64,000 nucleotides of DNA from Clostridia bacterium (lineage in GTDB: Bacteria > Bacillota > Clostridia > Christensenellales > Aristaeellaceae): contig JAFRQX010000025.1 in NCBI GenBank assembly GCA_017428385.1, positions 1 through 64,000 of the forward strand, written 5' to 3'. Of this stretch, positions 14,184 to 22,386 are shown piece after piece; the stretch's first letter is position 1; each line of letters begins with the position of its first letter. Below the pieces are notes generated by a model, which worked only from the letters and a program-made list of their open reading frames with translations, was not told the DNA's origin and did no database searches. Position numbers and translations under genes: made by a program.

Positions 14184-16559
14184 TTATTTCTTCCGCTTGC
14201 TTTTAAACTCATCCGCCATTTCGAAGGAACCGACCTGATCGGAGGTACCGAATGCGAGAATATCCGCCTGCTCCCGGCCGTTGGGCTGGGAACTCCAGAC
14301 CTGGTTCAGCTGGTGACCCATGAATGCAACCGCGGCGCTCTGTCCGCCGTCCATATTCACAGCAATCGTGCAGCCTTCCCGCATCATCAGTTCAGCAAGA
14401 TAAGCCATCTGGACGCCCTTGGAACGCTTGATCCGTCCTTCACACATAACCACCACATAATGGCCGTTCTCGACGACGCCGATGGCCAGCCGCGGGTGAT
14501 AACTTGTATTGGTCAGGTTCAGGGAATACTCCGTCAGCTTGCCGTCTTTCACCAGGCACGGTCCGAAGGAATATACCTGGGTCGCGCCTTCCTCCACGTA
14601 CTGTCCTGCGCTCTTGTCCGGATTGGGCAGGCTGTCCCCATGTCCGTCCGCATAGAGTGCCAGCGTTTCATAGGTCGGCATGCTGCCCTTGACGTATTCC
14701 AGCTTGTGGGGATCGTCAAAGATGACTTCCCCGTTTCTGACCTCGATGCCGGTCGGGTATTTCTGCTTGATGCGGTAAATGTAATAGTCCGTAGTGGTGG
14801 CAAACACCACATTGTTGTTCAGTGCGATGTTGCGCATGAACTCCTTGCCGCTCTTCGGCTTTTCCGGATTGTTGTAGATCGTTGTCGGCAGTTCTCCCGC
14901 CGCGGTATCGCACCAGATGTGCGCCGTGAAGCAGTAGAAAGGATGCTTTGCGTCCGGTTCCTCGATCGTCCGCTTGATCACAACACGGATGGTGGGATTT
15001 ACGTAGATATACCGGCCGTTTTCATCGTCTGCGTAAACATATTCCCCTTCATCCAGGAAACCGCGGCTGTTAAGCTCCACGTCCGCCCATTCTGGAGCAG
15101 TCACTTCAGCGAATGCCTGGGCTGTCCCGGCAGAAGGCTTTCCGGGCTCAGGCTCTTCTGTCTCTTCTGCCTCTTCAGGTTCTTCTGCTTCAGGCTCTTC
15201 TTCCACGTCCGTGTCCTCGTCTGTTTCCTCTGCCTCAGTCGCTTCCGGAATCTCTTCTTCATCCGGTTCGTCCTGAGCGGGTTCCTCCTCTTTCGGTTCA
15301 GCGGGAGCCTTTTCCGCATGTGTCAGATTCGCCGCGTCGATATGCTCCAGGAAATCGTTTTTCGCTTCGTCGGGTCCGACCATAGTGCTCCGCAGGCCGA
15401 AATGATCATAGGGATACATTTTCGCGCCGGTTTCTTCCACGGTAAACTCCACGAATTTTCCTTTGATCTTGGAACCCATTCCCTGCTGGCTGGCATGCAG
15501 TTTAAAAGCCTCTGCCGCCATCTGGGCGCCGGTTTTACCGTCAAAAGCACTCAGCGGCCTGTCCCAGTCCAGCACGGTCTGTTCCGCTTCCTCCCCATAC
15601 TGATGCAGGTACAGTTTCTTCACCTGCCAGATGTCGTAAGCCTGGTAGGAATCAGGAGACTTCATCGGATCCACGGCCCGTTCGAAGCATTCCACAGCTG
15701 CGTCGGCAACCATTTTATGCTGCGGATGGCCATACTCCCCGTTTTCCGCGTGGGTAATCACCACTTCCGGCCTGAACCGCCGGTACAGTTCCGTCACCCA
15801 GTCCAGCACCTTTTCCTTGCCGCCGGCATTCTTGTAGGCATCCTTCACCTTGCCGGTATTGGCATAGTTATCCGCGAAACCGCCGAACACAGGATAATGC
15901 CGCACGCCCATGGCCCACAGGCCGTTCAGCGCCTCGCTGCGCCGGGTGGTGTTGCTGTGTGTGAGATAGGCCACCTCAACCCGCCTGCCCTGCTCTGTGT
16001 TGTAATCCGGGATTGCGCCGCCGGTAAACAGCAGCTCGTCATCCGGATGGGCAACCAGCACCAGCAAATCTGCCTTTTCCACCGGTTCTTCCCAGCGCTG
16101 AACCCAGTCCGGCACTTCACCCTTGCCAAAGGCATAAATCTCATTGAACCCCATGGTGTTTTTCTTTTCCATGGTGGACAGGATCCGGATTTTCTTTATC
16201 CCGTCCAGTTCAAAGAAAACGTGGTGATAATGGGGATTGCCGCCTTCCGCCACTGTGATCCAGTCATCACCGCTCTGCTTCTGGATCACATAAGTATCCG
16301 GCATCTTCTGAAAGCACAGATACAGCCCGTAGATCGGCTGGTCGGAAGAAAGAATCACCCAGGGATTCTTCTGCTTGCTGCTCTCCCAGAAAGTGGTGTA
16401 TTTACCGTCGGTAATACAGCTGATCTTCCCGGGCTTGTCCACAGTCTTTACGGTCAGGCCGCCGGTCAGGTTTTCTGCTTCTTCCGCTGTCGCGGGAACC
16501 ACAGTCAGCAGCAGAAGCAGAATCAGAAGAACCGGCAGCAGTGCTTTCAGTTTATTCAT
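14184..16559 (-). CDS. secreted PIG-L deacetylase / phosphodiester glycosidase fusion
   Basis: This 791-aa exported protein has a signal peptide (MNKLKALLPVLLILLLLL, then ATAEEA) and a discoidin-like region (about 30-150). A PIG-L/LmbE zinc deacetylase domain (about 160-400) carries VAHPDDELLF and GEYGHPQHKMV as metal ligands. After a very acidic Glu/Pro-rich linker (about 410-490) comes a C-terminal phosphodiester glycosidase domain (NAGPA family, PF09992) with GRIKRSKG, NMDGGQSAA and FMGHQL. Both catalytic modules act on N-acetylglucosamine-type sugars in known families; the substrate here is unknown. The C-terminal half resembles the separate protein at 39776-40732. Last gene of the galK/tsa/rimI/deoB run, 30 bp after deoB. 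Confidence 0.88.
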   Translation of the reverse strand: MNKLKALLPVLLILLLLLTVVPATAEEAENLTGGLTVKTVDKPGKISCITDGKYTTFWESSKQKNPWVILSSDQPIYGLYLCFQKMPDTYVIQKQSGDDWITVAEGGNPHYHHVFFELDGIKKIRILSTMEKKNTMGFNEIYAFGKGEVPDWVQRWEEPVEKADLLVLVAHPDDELLFTGGAIPDYNTEQGRRVEVAYLTHSNTTRRSEALNGLWAMGVRHYPVFGGFADNYANTGKVKDAYKNAGGKEKVLDWVTELYRRFRPEVVITHAENGEYGHPQHKMVADAAVECFERAVDPMKSPDSYQAYDIWQVKKLYLHQYGEEAEQTVLDWDRPLSAFDGKTGAQMAAEAFKLHASQQGMGSKIKGKFVEFTVEETGAKMYPYDHFGLRSTMVGPDEAKNDFLEHIDAANLTHAEKAPAEPKEEEPAQDEPDEEEIPEATEAEETDEDTDVEEEPEAEEPEEAEETEEPEPGKPSAGTAQAFAEVTAPEWADVELNSRGFLDEGEYVYADDENGRYIYVNPTIRVVIKRTIEEPDAKHPFYCFTAHIWCDTAAGELPTTIYNNPEKPKSGKEFMRNIALNNNVVFATTTDYYIYRIKQKYPTGIEVRNGEVIFDDPHKLEYVKGSMPTYETLALYADGHGDSLPNPDKSAGQYVEEGATQVYSFGPCLVKDGKLTEYSLNLTNTSYHPRLAIGVVENGHYVVVMCEGRIKRSKGVQMAYLAELMMREGCTIAVNMDGGQSAAVAFMGHQLNQVWSSQPNGREQADILAFGTSDQVGSFEMADEFKSKRKK

Positions 16560-16589
16560 ACGTATTCCTATCCTTTGATTAGTAAGTGT

Positions 16590-17756
16590 TTATTCCTTCA
16601 GGGCCTTTGCGAAGGATTCCGCGCCGAAGCGGTCCGGCAGTCCAAGCCATTCAGCACAGGTGGCGCCGATATCCGCGAAGGTGCTGCGCACGCCCAGGTC
16701 TGCCGCGGTGTTCATACCGGGTGTCCATGCCAGGATCGGAATATATTCCCGGGTATGGTCCGTGGACTGAAGGAAGCAGGGATCGCAGCCGTGATCCGCG
16801 GTTATGATCATCAGATCTCCGGGATGGAGCAGTGATTTCATTTCCGGCAGCCTGGCATCAAACGCCTCCAGTGCGCCCGCAAAGCCCACCGGATCGTTCC
16901 GGTGTCCGTACACAGAGTCTGTGTCCACCAGATTGGTAAAGCACAGGCCGTCAAAGTCAGTCTTCATGAACCGGATCAGCGCGTCCATACAAGCCGGATT
17001 ACCGGCGGCATGATCGCTCTGTGTCAGTCCCTGGTGAGCCAGGATGTCCTCAATTTTCCCTACACCGATGCTTTCCATGCCAGCGTCCTTCACGGCATCA
17101 GCCAGCGTCCTGCCGCAGGGCGGCAGCGAAAAGTCGCGGCGGTTTCCTGTCCGTTTGAAGCTGCCGGGCTGTCCGACAAACGGCCGTGCGATAACCCGGC
17201 CTACGCCCAGTTCACCCTGGAGCATTTCCCGGGCAATCCTGCAGAATTCGTAGAGTTTTTCCGGCGGGAAAAGCTCCTCATGGCAGGCAATCTGGAATAC
17301 GCTGTCAGCGCTGGTATAAACAATCGGCGTATGATTCTTCAGGTGTTCCTCGCCCAGTTCCTCCAGGATCACCGTACCGGAAGCAGTCTTGTTTCCGATA
17401 CATTTATATCCGATGGCTTTCTCATACGCTTCCATAAAGGAAGCCGGGAAGCCTTCCGGGAATGTGGGGAAAGCGGTTTTCACCTGAACACCGGCGATTT
17501 CCCAGTGGCCCGAGGTCGTATCCTTGCCCTTGCTGACCTCTCTTCCCCGGCCATATGCCCCTTTCACAGGTCCGTCCCAGGCGTATCCCGTTCCGGGGAT
17601 CCGTCCCAGGCCCATCTCTGCCATGTTCGGCAGTTTCGGGTTGCAGGCAGCAATCACATGTCCCAGCGTATTGGCGCCCACGTCGCCGTAATCGGCAGCA
17701 TCAGGAGCTTCACCGGTACCCACAGCATCCAGCACAGTCAGAAACACACGGCTCAT
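16590..17756 (-). CDS. deoB: phosphopentomutase
   Basis: The 388-aa protein belongs to the alkaline phosphatase superfamily and interconverts ribose-1-phosphate and ribose-5-phosphate (also deoxyribose forms) in nucleoside salvage. N-terminal VLDAVGTGEAPDA supplies metal ligands, KDTTSGHWEI holds the phosphorylated Thr region, and NLVDTDSVYGHRND and ITADHGCDP complete the Mn-binding site. Length is typical. Its start overlaps the rimI stop by 4 bp. No purine phosphorylase or deoC gene is nearby, so it is separated from the usual salvage operon. Confidence 0.95.
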   Translation of the reverse strand: MSRVFLTVLDAVGTGEAPDAADYGDVGANTLGHVIAACNPKLPNMAEMGLGRIPGTGYAWDGPVKGAYGRGREVSKGKDTTSGHWEIAGVQVKTAFPTFPEGFPASFMEAYEKAIGYKCIGNKTASGTVILEELGEEHLKNHTPIVYTSADSVFQIACHEELFPPEKLYEFCRIAREMLQGELGVGRVIARPFVGQPGSFKRTGNRRDFSLPPCGRTLADAVKDAGMESIGVGKIEDILAHQGLTQSDHAAGNPACMDALIRFMKTDFDGLCFTNLVDTDSVYGHRNDPVGFAGALEAFDARLPEMKSLLHPGDLMIITADHGCDPCFLQSTDHTREYIPILAWTPGMNTAADLGVRSTFADIGATCAEWLGLPDRFGAESFAKALKE

Positions 17757-18259
17757 TGCTCATCCTCCTTTTCAATCCAGGGTTCTTCAGTATAATCCGG
17801 ATCCACTTCCGGCATATGTTCACATACCATCAGGAAAGCATCCTCGTTATTATCCTCGTAATACCGTTTTCTTTTCCCGACGGAAACAAATCCAAGGCTT
17901 TTGTACAGGTTCTGGGCCCGGAGATTGCTCACACGCACCTCCAGGGTGGCATAGGACGCGCCGAGATTGGAAAGGATCTGAAGCAGCTCAGCCGTCAGTT
18001 TTTTGCCGATTCCCCTGCCTCTCGCTTCTTCCCTTAAGGCAATGTTGGTAATATGGCTTTCATCCAGGATAATCCACGCCCCGGCATAACCGAGGATCTT
18101 CCCATCCTCATCCGCCACGAGATATCTGGCGACCGCGTTCCGGGTCACTTCCTGCCGGAAGCTTTCCCGGCTCCAGGGTCGCGCGAAGGTAGCCTGTTCT
18201 ATTTCGGCAACCTGATCCACGTCCTTCAGCCGCATGAAACGGATTACCGGTTCACTCAT
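17753..18259 (-). CDS. rimI: ribosomal protein S18-alanine N-acetyltransferase
   Basis: A 168-aa GNAT acetyltransferase of the RimI type, acetylating a protein N-terminus with acetyl-CoA. Motif A is visible as ITNIALREEARGRGIGKKL and motif B as VSNLRAQNLYKSLGF followed by RKRYY, both typical of RimI. The start at ATG 18259 overlaps the tsaB stop by 8 bp; the longer open frame upstream is tsaB in another phase. The tsaE-tsaB-rimI order is widespread in Firmicutes. The C-terminal ~20 residues are acidic (ending EKEDEQ), an extension of unknown role. Confidence 0.93.
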   Translation of the reverse strand: MSEPVIRFMRLKDVDQVAEIEQATFARPWSRESFRQEVTRNAVARYLVADEDGKILGYAGAWIILDESHITNIALREEARGRGIGKKLTAELLQILSNLGASYATLEVRVSNLRAQNLYKSLGFVSVGKRKRYYEDNNEDAFLMVCEHMPEVDPDYTEEPWIEKEDEQ

Positions 18260-18944
18260 GCCCCATGGCCTCCAGCAGCTTTTTGTTTTTCTGGGCGTTC
18301 GGCGGACGCAGATACGTGGCCTGCAAGCCCAGGTAATCGGTTTCCCCGCCCTTCCGGAGGGCAATGGAACCGGCGGCAGACGGCCGCAGATATCCCCGGA
18401 ATGCGGGGGCGAATTCAGCTTTTCCGCCAAGTCTGTCAGCAATCGCTTCCCTGTGCACAGGAGCTCCGTCACCAATAAAAAGGAAGCGTTCACCCAGTGC
18501 TTCCACCGTATCAAGATATTCTTCCAGCTTCATCGGCGCGTCTCCGGTCAGCCGTTCGCCTTTCCGGAAAGCCGCCCCGTATACCTGTCCGGCGCGGGCG
18601 TCCTGAATCGGACACACAATGCCGTCAAATTCCCCTGCTGATTCACTCAATGCTTCCAGCGCGTCCACGGGAATGCAGGGCAGTCCGGCGCCGTGCGCCA
18701 GCCCCTTTGCGGTAGCTACGCCGATCCGGACGCCTGTAAAGCTTCCCGGACCGGTCACCGCCGCCACAGCATCCAGCTCGCCGATTTCTTTTCCCGCCGC
18801 ATTCAGCGCAGCCTCTATCATCGGCATCAAACTTGCGGAATGGGTGTTTTTATTCTGAGCTGTAAACTCGCTGTATACTTTTTCTTCGTCCATGACGGCT
18901 GTGCCGCACACAGGACCTGAAGTGTCAATCACCAGTAATTTCAT
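18252..18944 (-). CDS. tsaB: tRNA threonylcarbamoyladenosine biosynthesis protein TsaB
   Basis: The 230-aa protein is the ASKHA-fold dimerisation partner of TsaD for the t6A modification at position 37 of ANN-decoding tRNAs. Recognised by MKLLVIDTSG, THSASLMPMIEAAL, AVTGPGSFTGVRIGVATAKGLA (split over the usual nucleotide-fold positions) and CPIQDARAGQVYGA. The tsaD gene itself is not in this window. It starts 9 bp after tsaE and overlaps rimI. Confidence 0.95.
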   Translation of the reverse strand: MKLLVIDTSGPVCGTAVMDEEKVYSEFTAQNKNTHSASLMPMIEAALNAAGKEIGELDAVAAVTGPGSFTGVRIGVATAKGLAHGAGLPCIPVDALEALSESAGEFDGIVCPIQDARAGQVYGAAFRKGERLTGDAPMKLEEYLDTVEALGERFLFIGDGAPVHREAIADRLGGKAEFAPAFRGYLRPSAAGSIALRKGGETDYLGLQATYLRPPNAQKNKKLLEAMGHE

Positions 18945-18953
18945 TTTCCCGCC

Positions 18954-19400
18954 TCATTCCAGCGTAATCATCCTGAACCCGCCGTATGGTTCTGTTTCAA
19001 TCTGCCGGCTGTTCTCCCCCGTTGCCGTAATCCGGATCCGGAGGTATTCCTCCGGTACCGCATCCGGGCATTGTGCCGGCCATTCCACCAGGGCGATCCC
19101 GTTGCCCCCCAGATACTCATCCATTCCGAGCTCATACAGCTCTTCTGAACTTTCCAGCCGGTACCAGTCAAAATGATACAGCGGCAGCTTTCCGCTCTCA
19201 TAAACATTCAGGATCGTAAAGCTGGGGCTGGTGACGGTTTCCGTCACGCCCAGCCCTTTTGCCACGCCCCGGGCGAACTCGCTTTTCCCGGCTCCCAGGT
19301 CTCCTTCCAGCAGGATCACGTCTCCTGCTTTCAGTTTTTCCGCCAGCCGCTTTCCGAGCTCCCTGGTCTCCGCTGCACTGTTTGTTATCACTGTGTTCAT
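18954..19400 (-). CDS. tsaE: tRNA threonylcarbamoyladenosine biosynthesis ATPase TsaE
   Basis: The 148-aa P-loop ATPase drives the TsaB-TsaD complex in t6A synthesis. Walker A is GDLGAGKSE, followed by VTSPSFTILNVYES and YHFDWYRL, the family hallmarks. The start is set at the ATG 19400 (MNTVITNS), preceded by GGATTGACGGA. A further in-frame ATG at 19427 lies in a degenerate word repeat without a ribosome site. First gene of the tsaE-tsaB-rimI group, separated from galK by a short repeat-containing gap. Confidence 0.93.
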   Translation of the reverse strand: MNTVITNSAAETRELGKRLAEKLKAGDVILLEGDLGAGKSEFARGVAKGLGVTETVTSPSFTILNVYESGKLPLYHFDWYRLESSEELYELGMDEYLGGNGIALVEWPAQCPDAVPEEYLRIRITATGENSRQIETEPYGGFRMITLE

Positions 19401-19429
19401 TCCGTCAATCCAACTATCATTATTCATTC

Positions 19430-19477
19430 TTCAGTCTTTAGTTTTCAGTCTTCATTGAATCGATTAAAAATCGATTC
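19430..19477. repeat. word repeat plus perfect hairpin between galK and tsaE
   Basis: From 19430 to 19456 the sequence is made of near-copies of TTCAGTCTT. Directly beside it is a perfect inverted repeat GAATCGATT / AATCGATTC with an AAA loop (19457-19477) that contains the galK stop codon. On the minus strand no T run follows, so it is not a typical terminator. Confidence 0.55.
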
Positions 19478-20747
19478 TTGCTGTGCCAACGGGACGAATA
19501 TTCAGCACACTGCATGCGTCCTTCCCGAACGCGCAGTTCATTGTTTCCACAAAACGGCCAACCATTTCCTGCGGCACAAAGTTCAGCGTCGTACCCGCAA
19601 ATCCGCCGCCGTGAATCCGCCATGCGCCTTTGCCGCGCAGCATATCTTCCGCCATGCACAGGGCCAGGCTCAGGCTCTGGTCGGCAGGATCCGCGTAGAT
19701 ATTCTGCAGGTACATGTAGCTGGACCGGCCGCTGTCAATGATCAGCTGCAGGAAGTCCCCGATCCGGTCCTCCTTCAATGCTGCCACCTGTTCCGGCACA
19801 CGCTCGTCTTCCTGAATGAAATGGAAGGCCCGCAGAAGCGCCCTGTCGCTGACTTTGACCCGGAGTTCACCGATCTTCTCCATGATCTGTTCTCCGGTCA
19901 GTCCCCGCAGGACCGGCTGTCCGAAGCATTCCGCCACGCTCTTCATCTCCGCCGGAATCGCCGCATAATGATCCGTCAGGTTTGCGTGGGATCCGCCCGT
20001 AGCCACAACAACAAGCGAATATCCTTTCTTTGCGAAATCATAGGAAATCGCTTCCACTTCCGGATGATCTGTATCCTTAAAGTCTACGGTCACAAGTCCG
20101 CCCGCAGCGCTGGCCATCTGATCCAGCAGTCCGGAAGGCTTTCCGAAATACTCGTTTTCCGCCTGCTTGCTGATCTGCGCACGCAGCACATAAGGCATCT
20201 CAAAAGCGTTATACAGGCTGTCCAGCACGCCGGTAAGCATCACTTCCAGGGCTGCGGAGCTGCTCAGGCCGCTGCCCCCCGCCACTGTGGATGTCACGGC
20301 GGCGTCAAAACCGCCGATCCTGTAACCGGCCTGTTTCATCCCGGCAGCCACGCCCCGGATCAAAGCCTTTGTCGTCCCCTTTTCTTCGGGCATCACCGAC
20401 AGGTCTGTCAGATCCATCTCAATGGCGTCATACCCCTCGCTGTGGAAACGTACTTTCATGTCGTCCCGGGGACTGACAGCGCACAGCGCGTCCAGGTTCA
20501 CAGACGCGGCCAGCACCCTGCCGTGGTTATGATCTGTATGATTGCCGCCGATTTCCGTTCTTCCGGGGGCGCTGATCAGCTGCACGTCCCCGCATTCCCC
20601 GAAAACGGCCGCGTGGCGGCTGAGCAGGCTTGCATACCGCTGCGTCTGCTTTTCAATCGTCTTCCCGTCAGAACCGTACAGATACCGGAGCTGATCCTGC
20701 ACGCTTTCTGAAAGCAGTTTCCTGATCCTGTCCTCTGTATAACCCAT
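19464..20747 (-). CDS. galK: galactokinase family GHMP kinase
   Basis: At 427 aa it fits galactokinase, phosphorylating galactose at C1 with ATP. The signature region reads SAPGRTEIGGNHTDHNHG, a variant of the usual GRVNLIGEHTDYN. The GHMP ATP loop is STVAGGSGLSSSAALEV and the C-terminal glycine motif is IHGGGFAGTTL. The variant suggests a clostridial subgroup, and other sugar kinases of this subfamily cannot be excluded. The start is ATG 20747, 9 nt after GGGGG; a GTG three codons earlier overlaps the ribosome site. It begins 15 bp after the stop of a solute-binding protein gene, with no galT or galE in the window. Confidence 0.85.
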   Translation of the reverse strand: MGYTEDRIRKLLSESVQDQLRYLYGSDGKTIEKQTQRYASLLSRHAAVFGECGDVQLISAPGRTEIGGNHTDHNHGRVLAASVNLDALCAVSPRDDMKVRFHSEGYDAIEMDLTDLSVMPEEKGTTKALIRGVAAGMKQAGYRIGGFDAAVTSTVAGGSGLSSSAALEVMLTGVLDSLYNAFEMPYVLRAQISKQAENEYFGKPSGLLDQMASAAGGLVTVDFKDTDHPEVEAISYDFAKKGYSLVVVATGGSHANLTDHYAAIPAEMKSVAECFGQPVLRGLTGEQIMEKIGELRVKVSDRALLRAFHFIQEDERVPEQVAALKEDRIGDFLQLIIDSGRSSYMYLQNIYADPADQSLSLALCMAEDMLRGKGAWRIHGGGFAGTTLNFVPQEMVGRFVETMNCAFGKDACSVLNIRPVGTARIDF

Positions 20748-20762
20748 CCGGATCACCCCCGT

Positions 20763-22259
20763 TTACTGAATGGCCTTCTGCCAGATTCCGATCATTTCCT
20801 GGAGGCCTTTTTCTTCAACTATCCTGCAGAACTCTTCCCAGTTTTCATCTGTCAGTTCTGTATCGCCTGTTACAAAGCAAGCCATCGCCTTTTCAACATA
20901 ACGGGACAGGTTGTTCTGGATCTCCGTAACCTTCGCCTCGTCTTCCGCGTTCAGCGTCACAGGCGGATAAGGAATAACGCTGTACTGTTTCAGCTTCTGG
21001 AGAGCCTCCACCACATTCCGTGTTGACTCGTCCATATATTTCGTCTGGAAATCGGCATCCACCCAGGAAGGAGCCGTTCCGCCCTCGCTGATGGTATGCG
21101 TCGCAAGGATCTCATCTGCCACGGTCTGCAGCGGATAGTTCCACTCCCAGTATCCGTTTTCATTCCAGATATATTCTTCCCCTTCAAGACCGTAATAGGC
21201 CATCAGGCTGCCTTCCTGTGTGTAAAGGGTATTCACCCAGGCAACCAGCTTCTCCGGTTCTTTGCAAGCGGAAGTAATGGCAAAGGTGCCTCGTACCAGG
21301 TCGCCGGCAAAATCCCTGTATACTTTTGTTCCGTTATAGCTCAGCGGTTCCAGGAGCGTATACTGTTCCAGCGCTTTCTGGGGCAGGATAGTCAGCGGCG
21401 TGGTGGAAAGCAGCAAGCCGTACGGGATCGCCTTGTTTTCGTCTGTAATCTGCCTGAGGTTATCGTTCGTTGAAAAACCGGTTGAATCAAGCAGTCCTTC
21501 CTCCCACAGCTGGTGAAGCCAGGTCAGGAAAGCACGATTCTCCTCTGAAGTCAGCGAGGAAGTGACCTTGCCGTCTTTTTCGCTGATGTAATAATCATTG
21601 TCAATCATTCCATAGGCGTGTGCCAGGAAACGGAGTTCCCACATACCGATAAAACCAAGCGGGATCTCATCCTGCTGATAATTTCCGTTGGGGTCCCCTG
21701 TTTTGAAAGCCCTGAGCACTTCCGTCAGTTCGTCGGCTGTTGTGGGTGCTTCCAGTTTCAGCTTCTTCAGCCACGTCGTATTGATCCACATGGCGTCGTT
21801 ATTCTGGAGCGTATTGATTGCAGGCAGTGCAGGGATGGCGCCATCTGCCAGCGTAATCGCTTTTTTCCAGTCAGGATGTTCCTCCAGGAGTTTCCACAGA
21901 TCCGGTGCATACTGTTCCAGATACGGCGCAAGATCGATGATCCGTCCTGCCTGGTAAAGATCGCGGACTTCAGAAGCACTCAGTTCTGCTTTGAAAAGAA
22001 TGTCCGGAAGATTGTCGTTATTTTTCATCTCTTCCTTGCGCTGCGTCCACTTATCAAATTCACTGTATTGTGTATATTGAAAAGAAATGCCGGTTTTTTC
22101 CTGCATCCGCTCAAAGAAGAGGTTGGTTTCCCAAACACGGTAGGTTACGTCTCCGTCATAGCCTTCCATAATATAATCGGGTGCTTTCTGCATACTTTCA
22201 CCGTACGCTGTGGAGAACAGCATGAAAATCACCAGAATCCAGACAATACTTTTGCGCAT
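20763..22259 (-). CDS. ABC transporter extracellular solute-binding protein (family 1 type)
   Basis: This 498-aa protein has a signal peptide (MRKSIVWILVIFMLFSTAYG) without an obvious lipobox Cys. It has the two-lobe layout of family 1 sugar-binding proteins: the hinge region shows LPDILFKAELSASEV and APTTADELTEVLRAFK, and there is a DPNGNYQQDEIPLG calcium-loop-like segment. No permease or ATPase gene is adjacent, so it would have to work with components encoded elsewhere. Proximity to galK suggests a galactose-containing ligand, which is inference. The start ATG at 22259 is 6 nt after GGGAGG; TTG 22265 is too close to that site. Confidence 0.85.
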   Translation of the reverse strand: MRKSIVWILVIFMLFSTAYGESMQKAPDYIMEGYDGDVTYRVWETNLFFERMQEKTGISFQYTQYSEFDKWTQRKEEMKNNDNLPDILFKAELSASEVRDLYQAGRIIDLAPYLEQYAPDLWKLLEEHPDWKKAITLADGAIPALPAINTLQNNDAMWINTTWLKKLKLEAPTTADELTEVLRAFKTGDPNGNYQQDEIPLGFIGMWELRFLAHAYGMIDNDYYISEKDGKVTSSLTSEENRAFLTWLHQLWEEGLLDSTGFSTNDNLRQITDENKAIPYGLLLSTTPLTILPQKALEQYTLLEPLSYNGTKVYRDFAGDLVRGTFAITSACKEPEKLVAWVNTLYTQEGSLMAYYGLEGEEYIWNENGYWEWNYPLQTVADEILATHTISEGGTAPSWVDADFQTKYMDESTRNVVEALQKLKQYSVIPYPPVTLNAEDEAKVTEIQNNLSRYVEKAMACFVTGDTELTDENWEEFCRIVEEKGLQEMIGIWQKAIQ

Positions 22260-22294
22260 ACGCAACCTCCCGAAACATGATACTCTGACATTAT

Positions 22295-22323
22295 ATTATA
22301 TCCTACCGCAGTCACTTTTTCCA
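22295..22323 (-). promoter_or_regulatory. promoter of the solute-binding protein / galK operon
   Basis: Minus-strand -35 TGGAAA (22318-22323), 17-bp spacer, -10 TATAAT (22295-22300). A second overlapping TATAAT lies five bases downstream. Placed 36 nt before the start codon. Confidence 0.6.
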
Positions 22324-22343
22324 GCCATGTTTTCTGCGGGTAT

Positions 22344-22373
22344 AAAAAAGGCGGCGGATCTGTATCCGCCGCC
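22344..22373 (-). terminator. terminator of the division cluster after ftsZ
   Basis: Perfect 10-bp stem GGCGGCGGAT / ATCCGCCGCC with a 4-nt loop and a run of six Ts on the minus strand, 13 nt after the ftsZ stop. Confidence 0.95.
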
Positions 22374-22386
22374 TGGTTGTTTGCTC

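Noticed and set aside
14313..16835. 840-codon open frame on the plus strand
   Set aside because: Antisense to the PIG-L/glycosidase fusion gene, which has a signal peptide, two recognisable domains and operon context. The plus frame is His/Arg/Phe-rich with no domain and no ribosome site.
17753..18514. 253-residue form of RimI
   Set aside because: The first 85 codons overlap tsaB in another phase and have no GNAT homology; the ATG at 18259 with an 8-bp overlap is the natural start.
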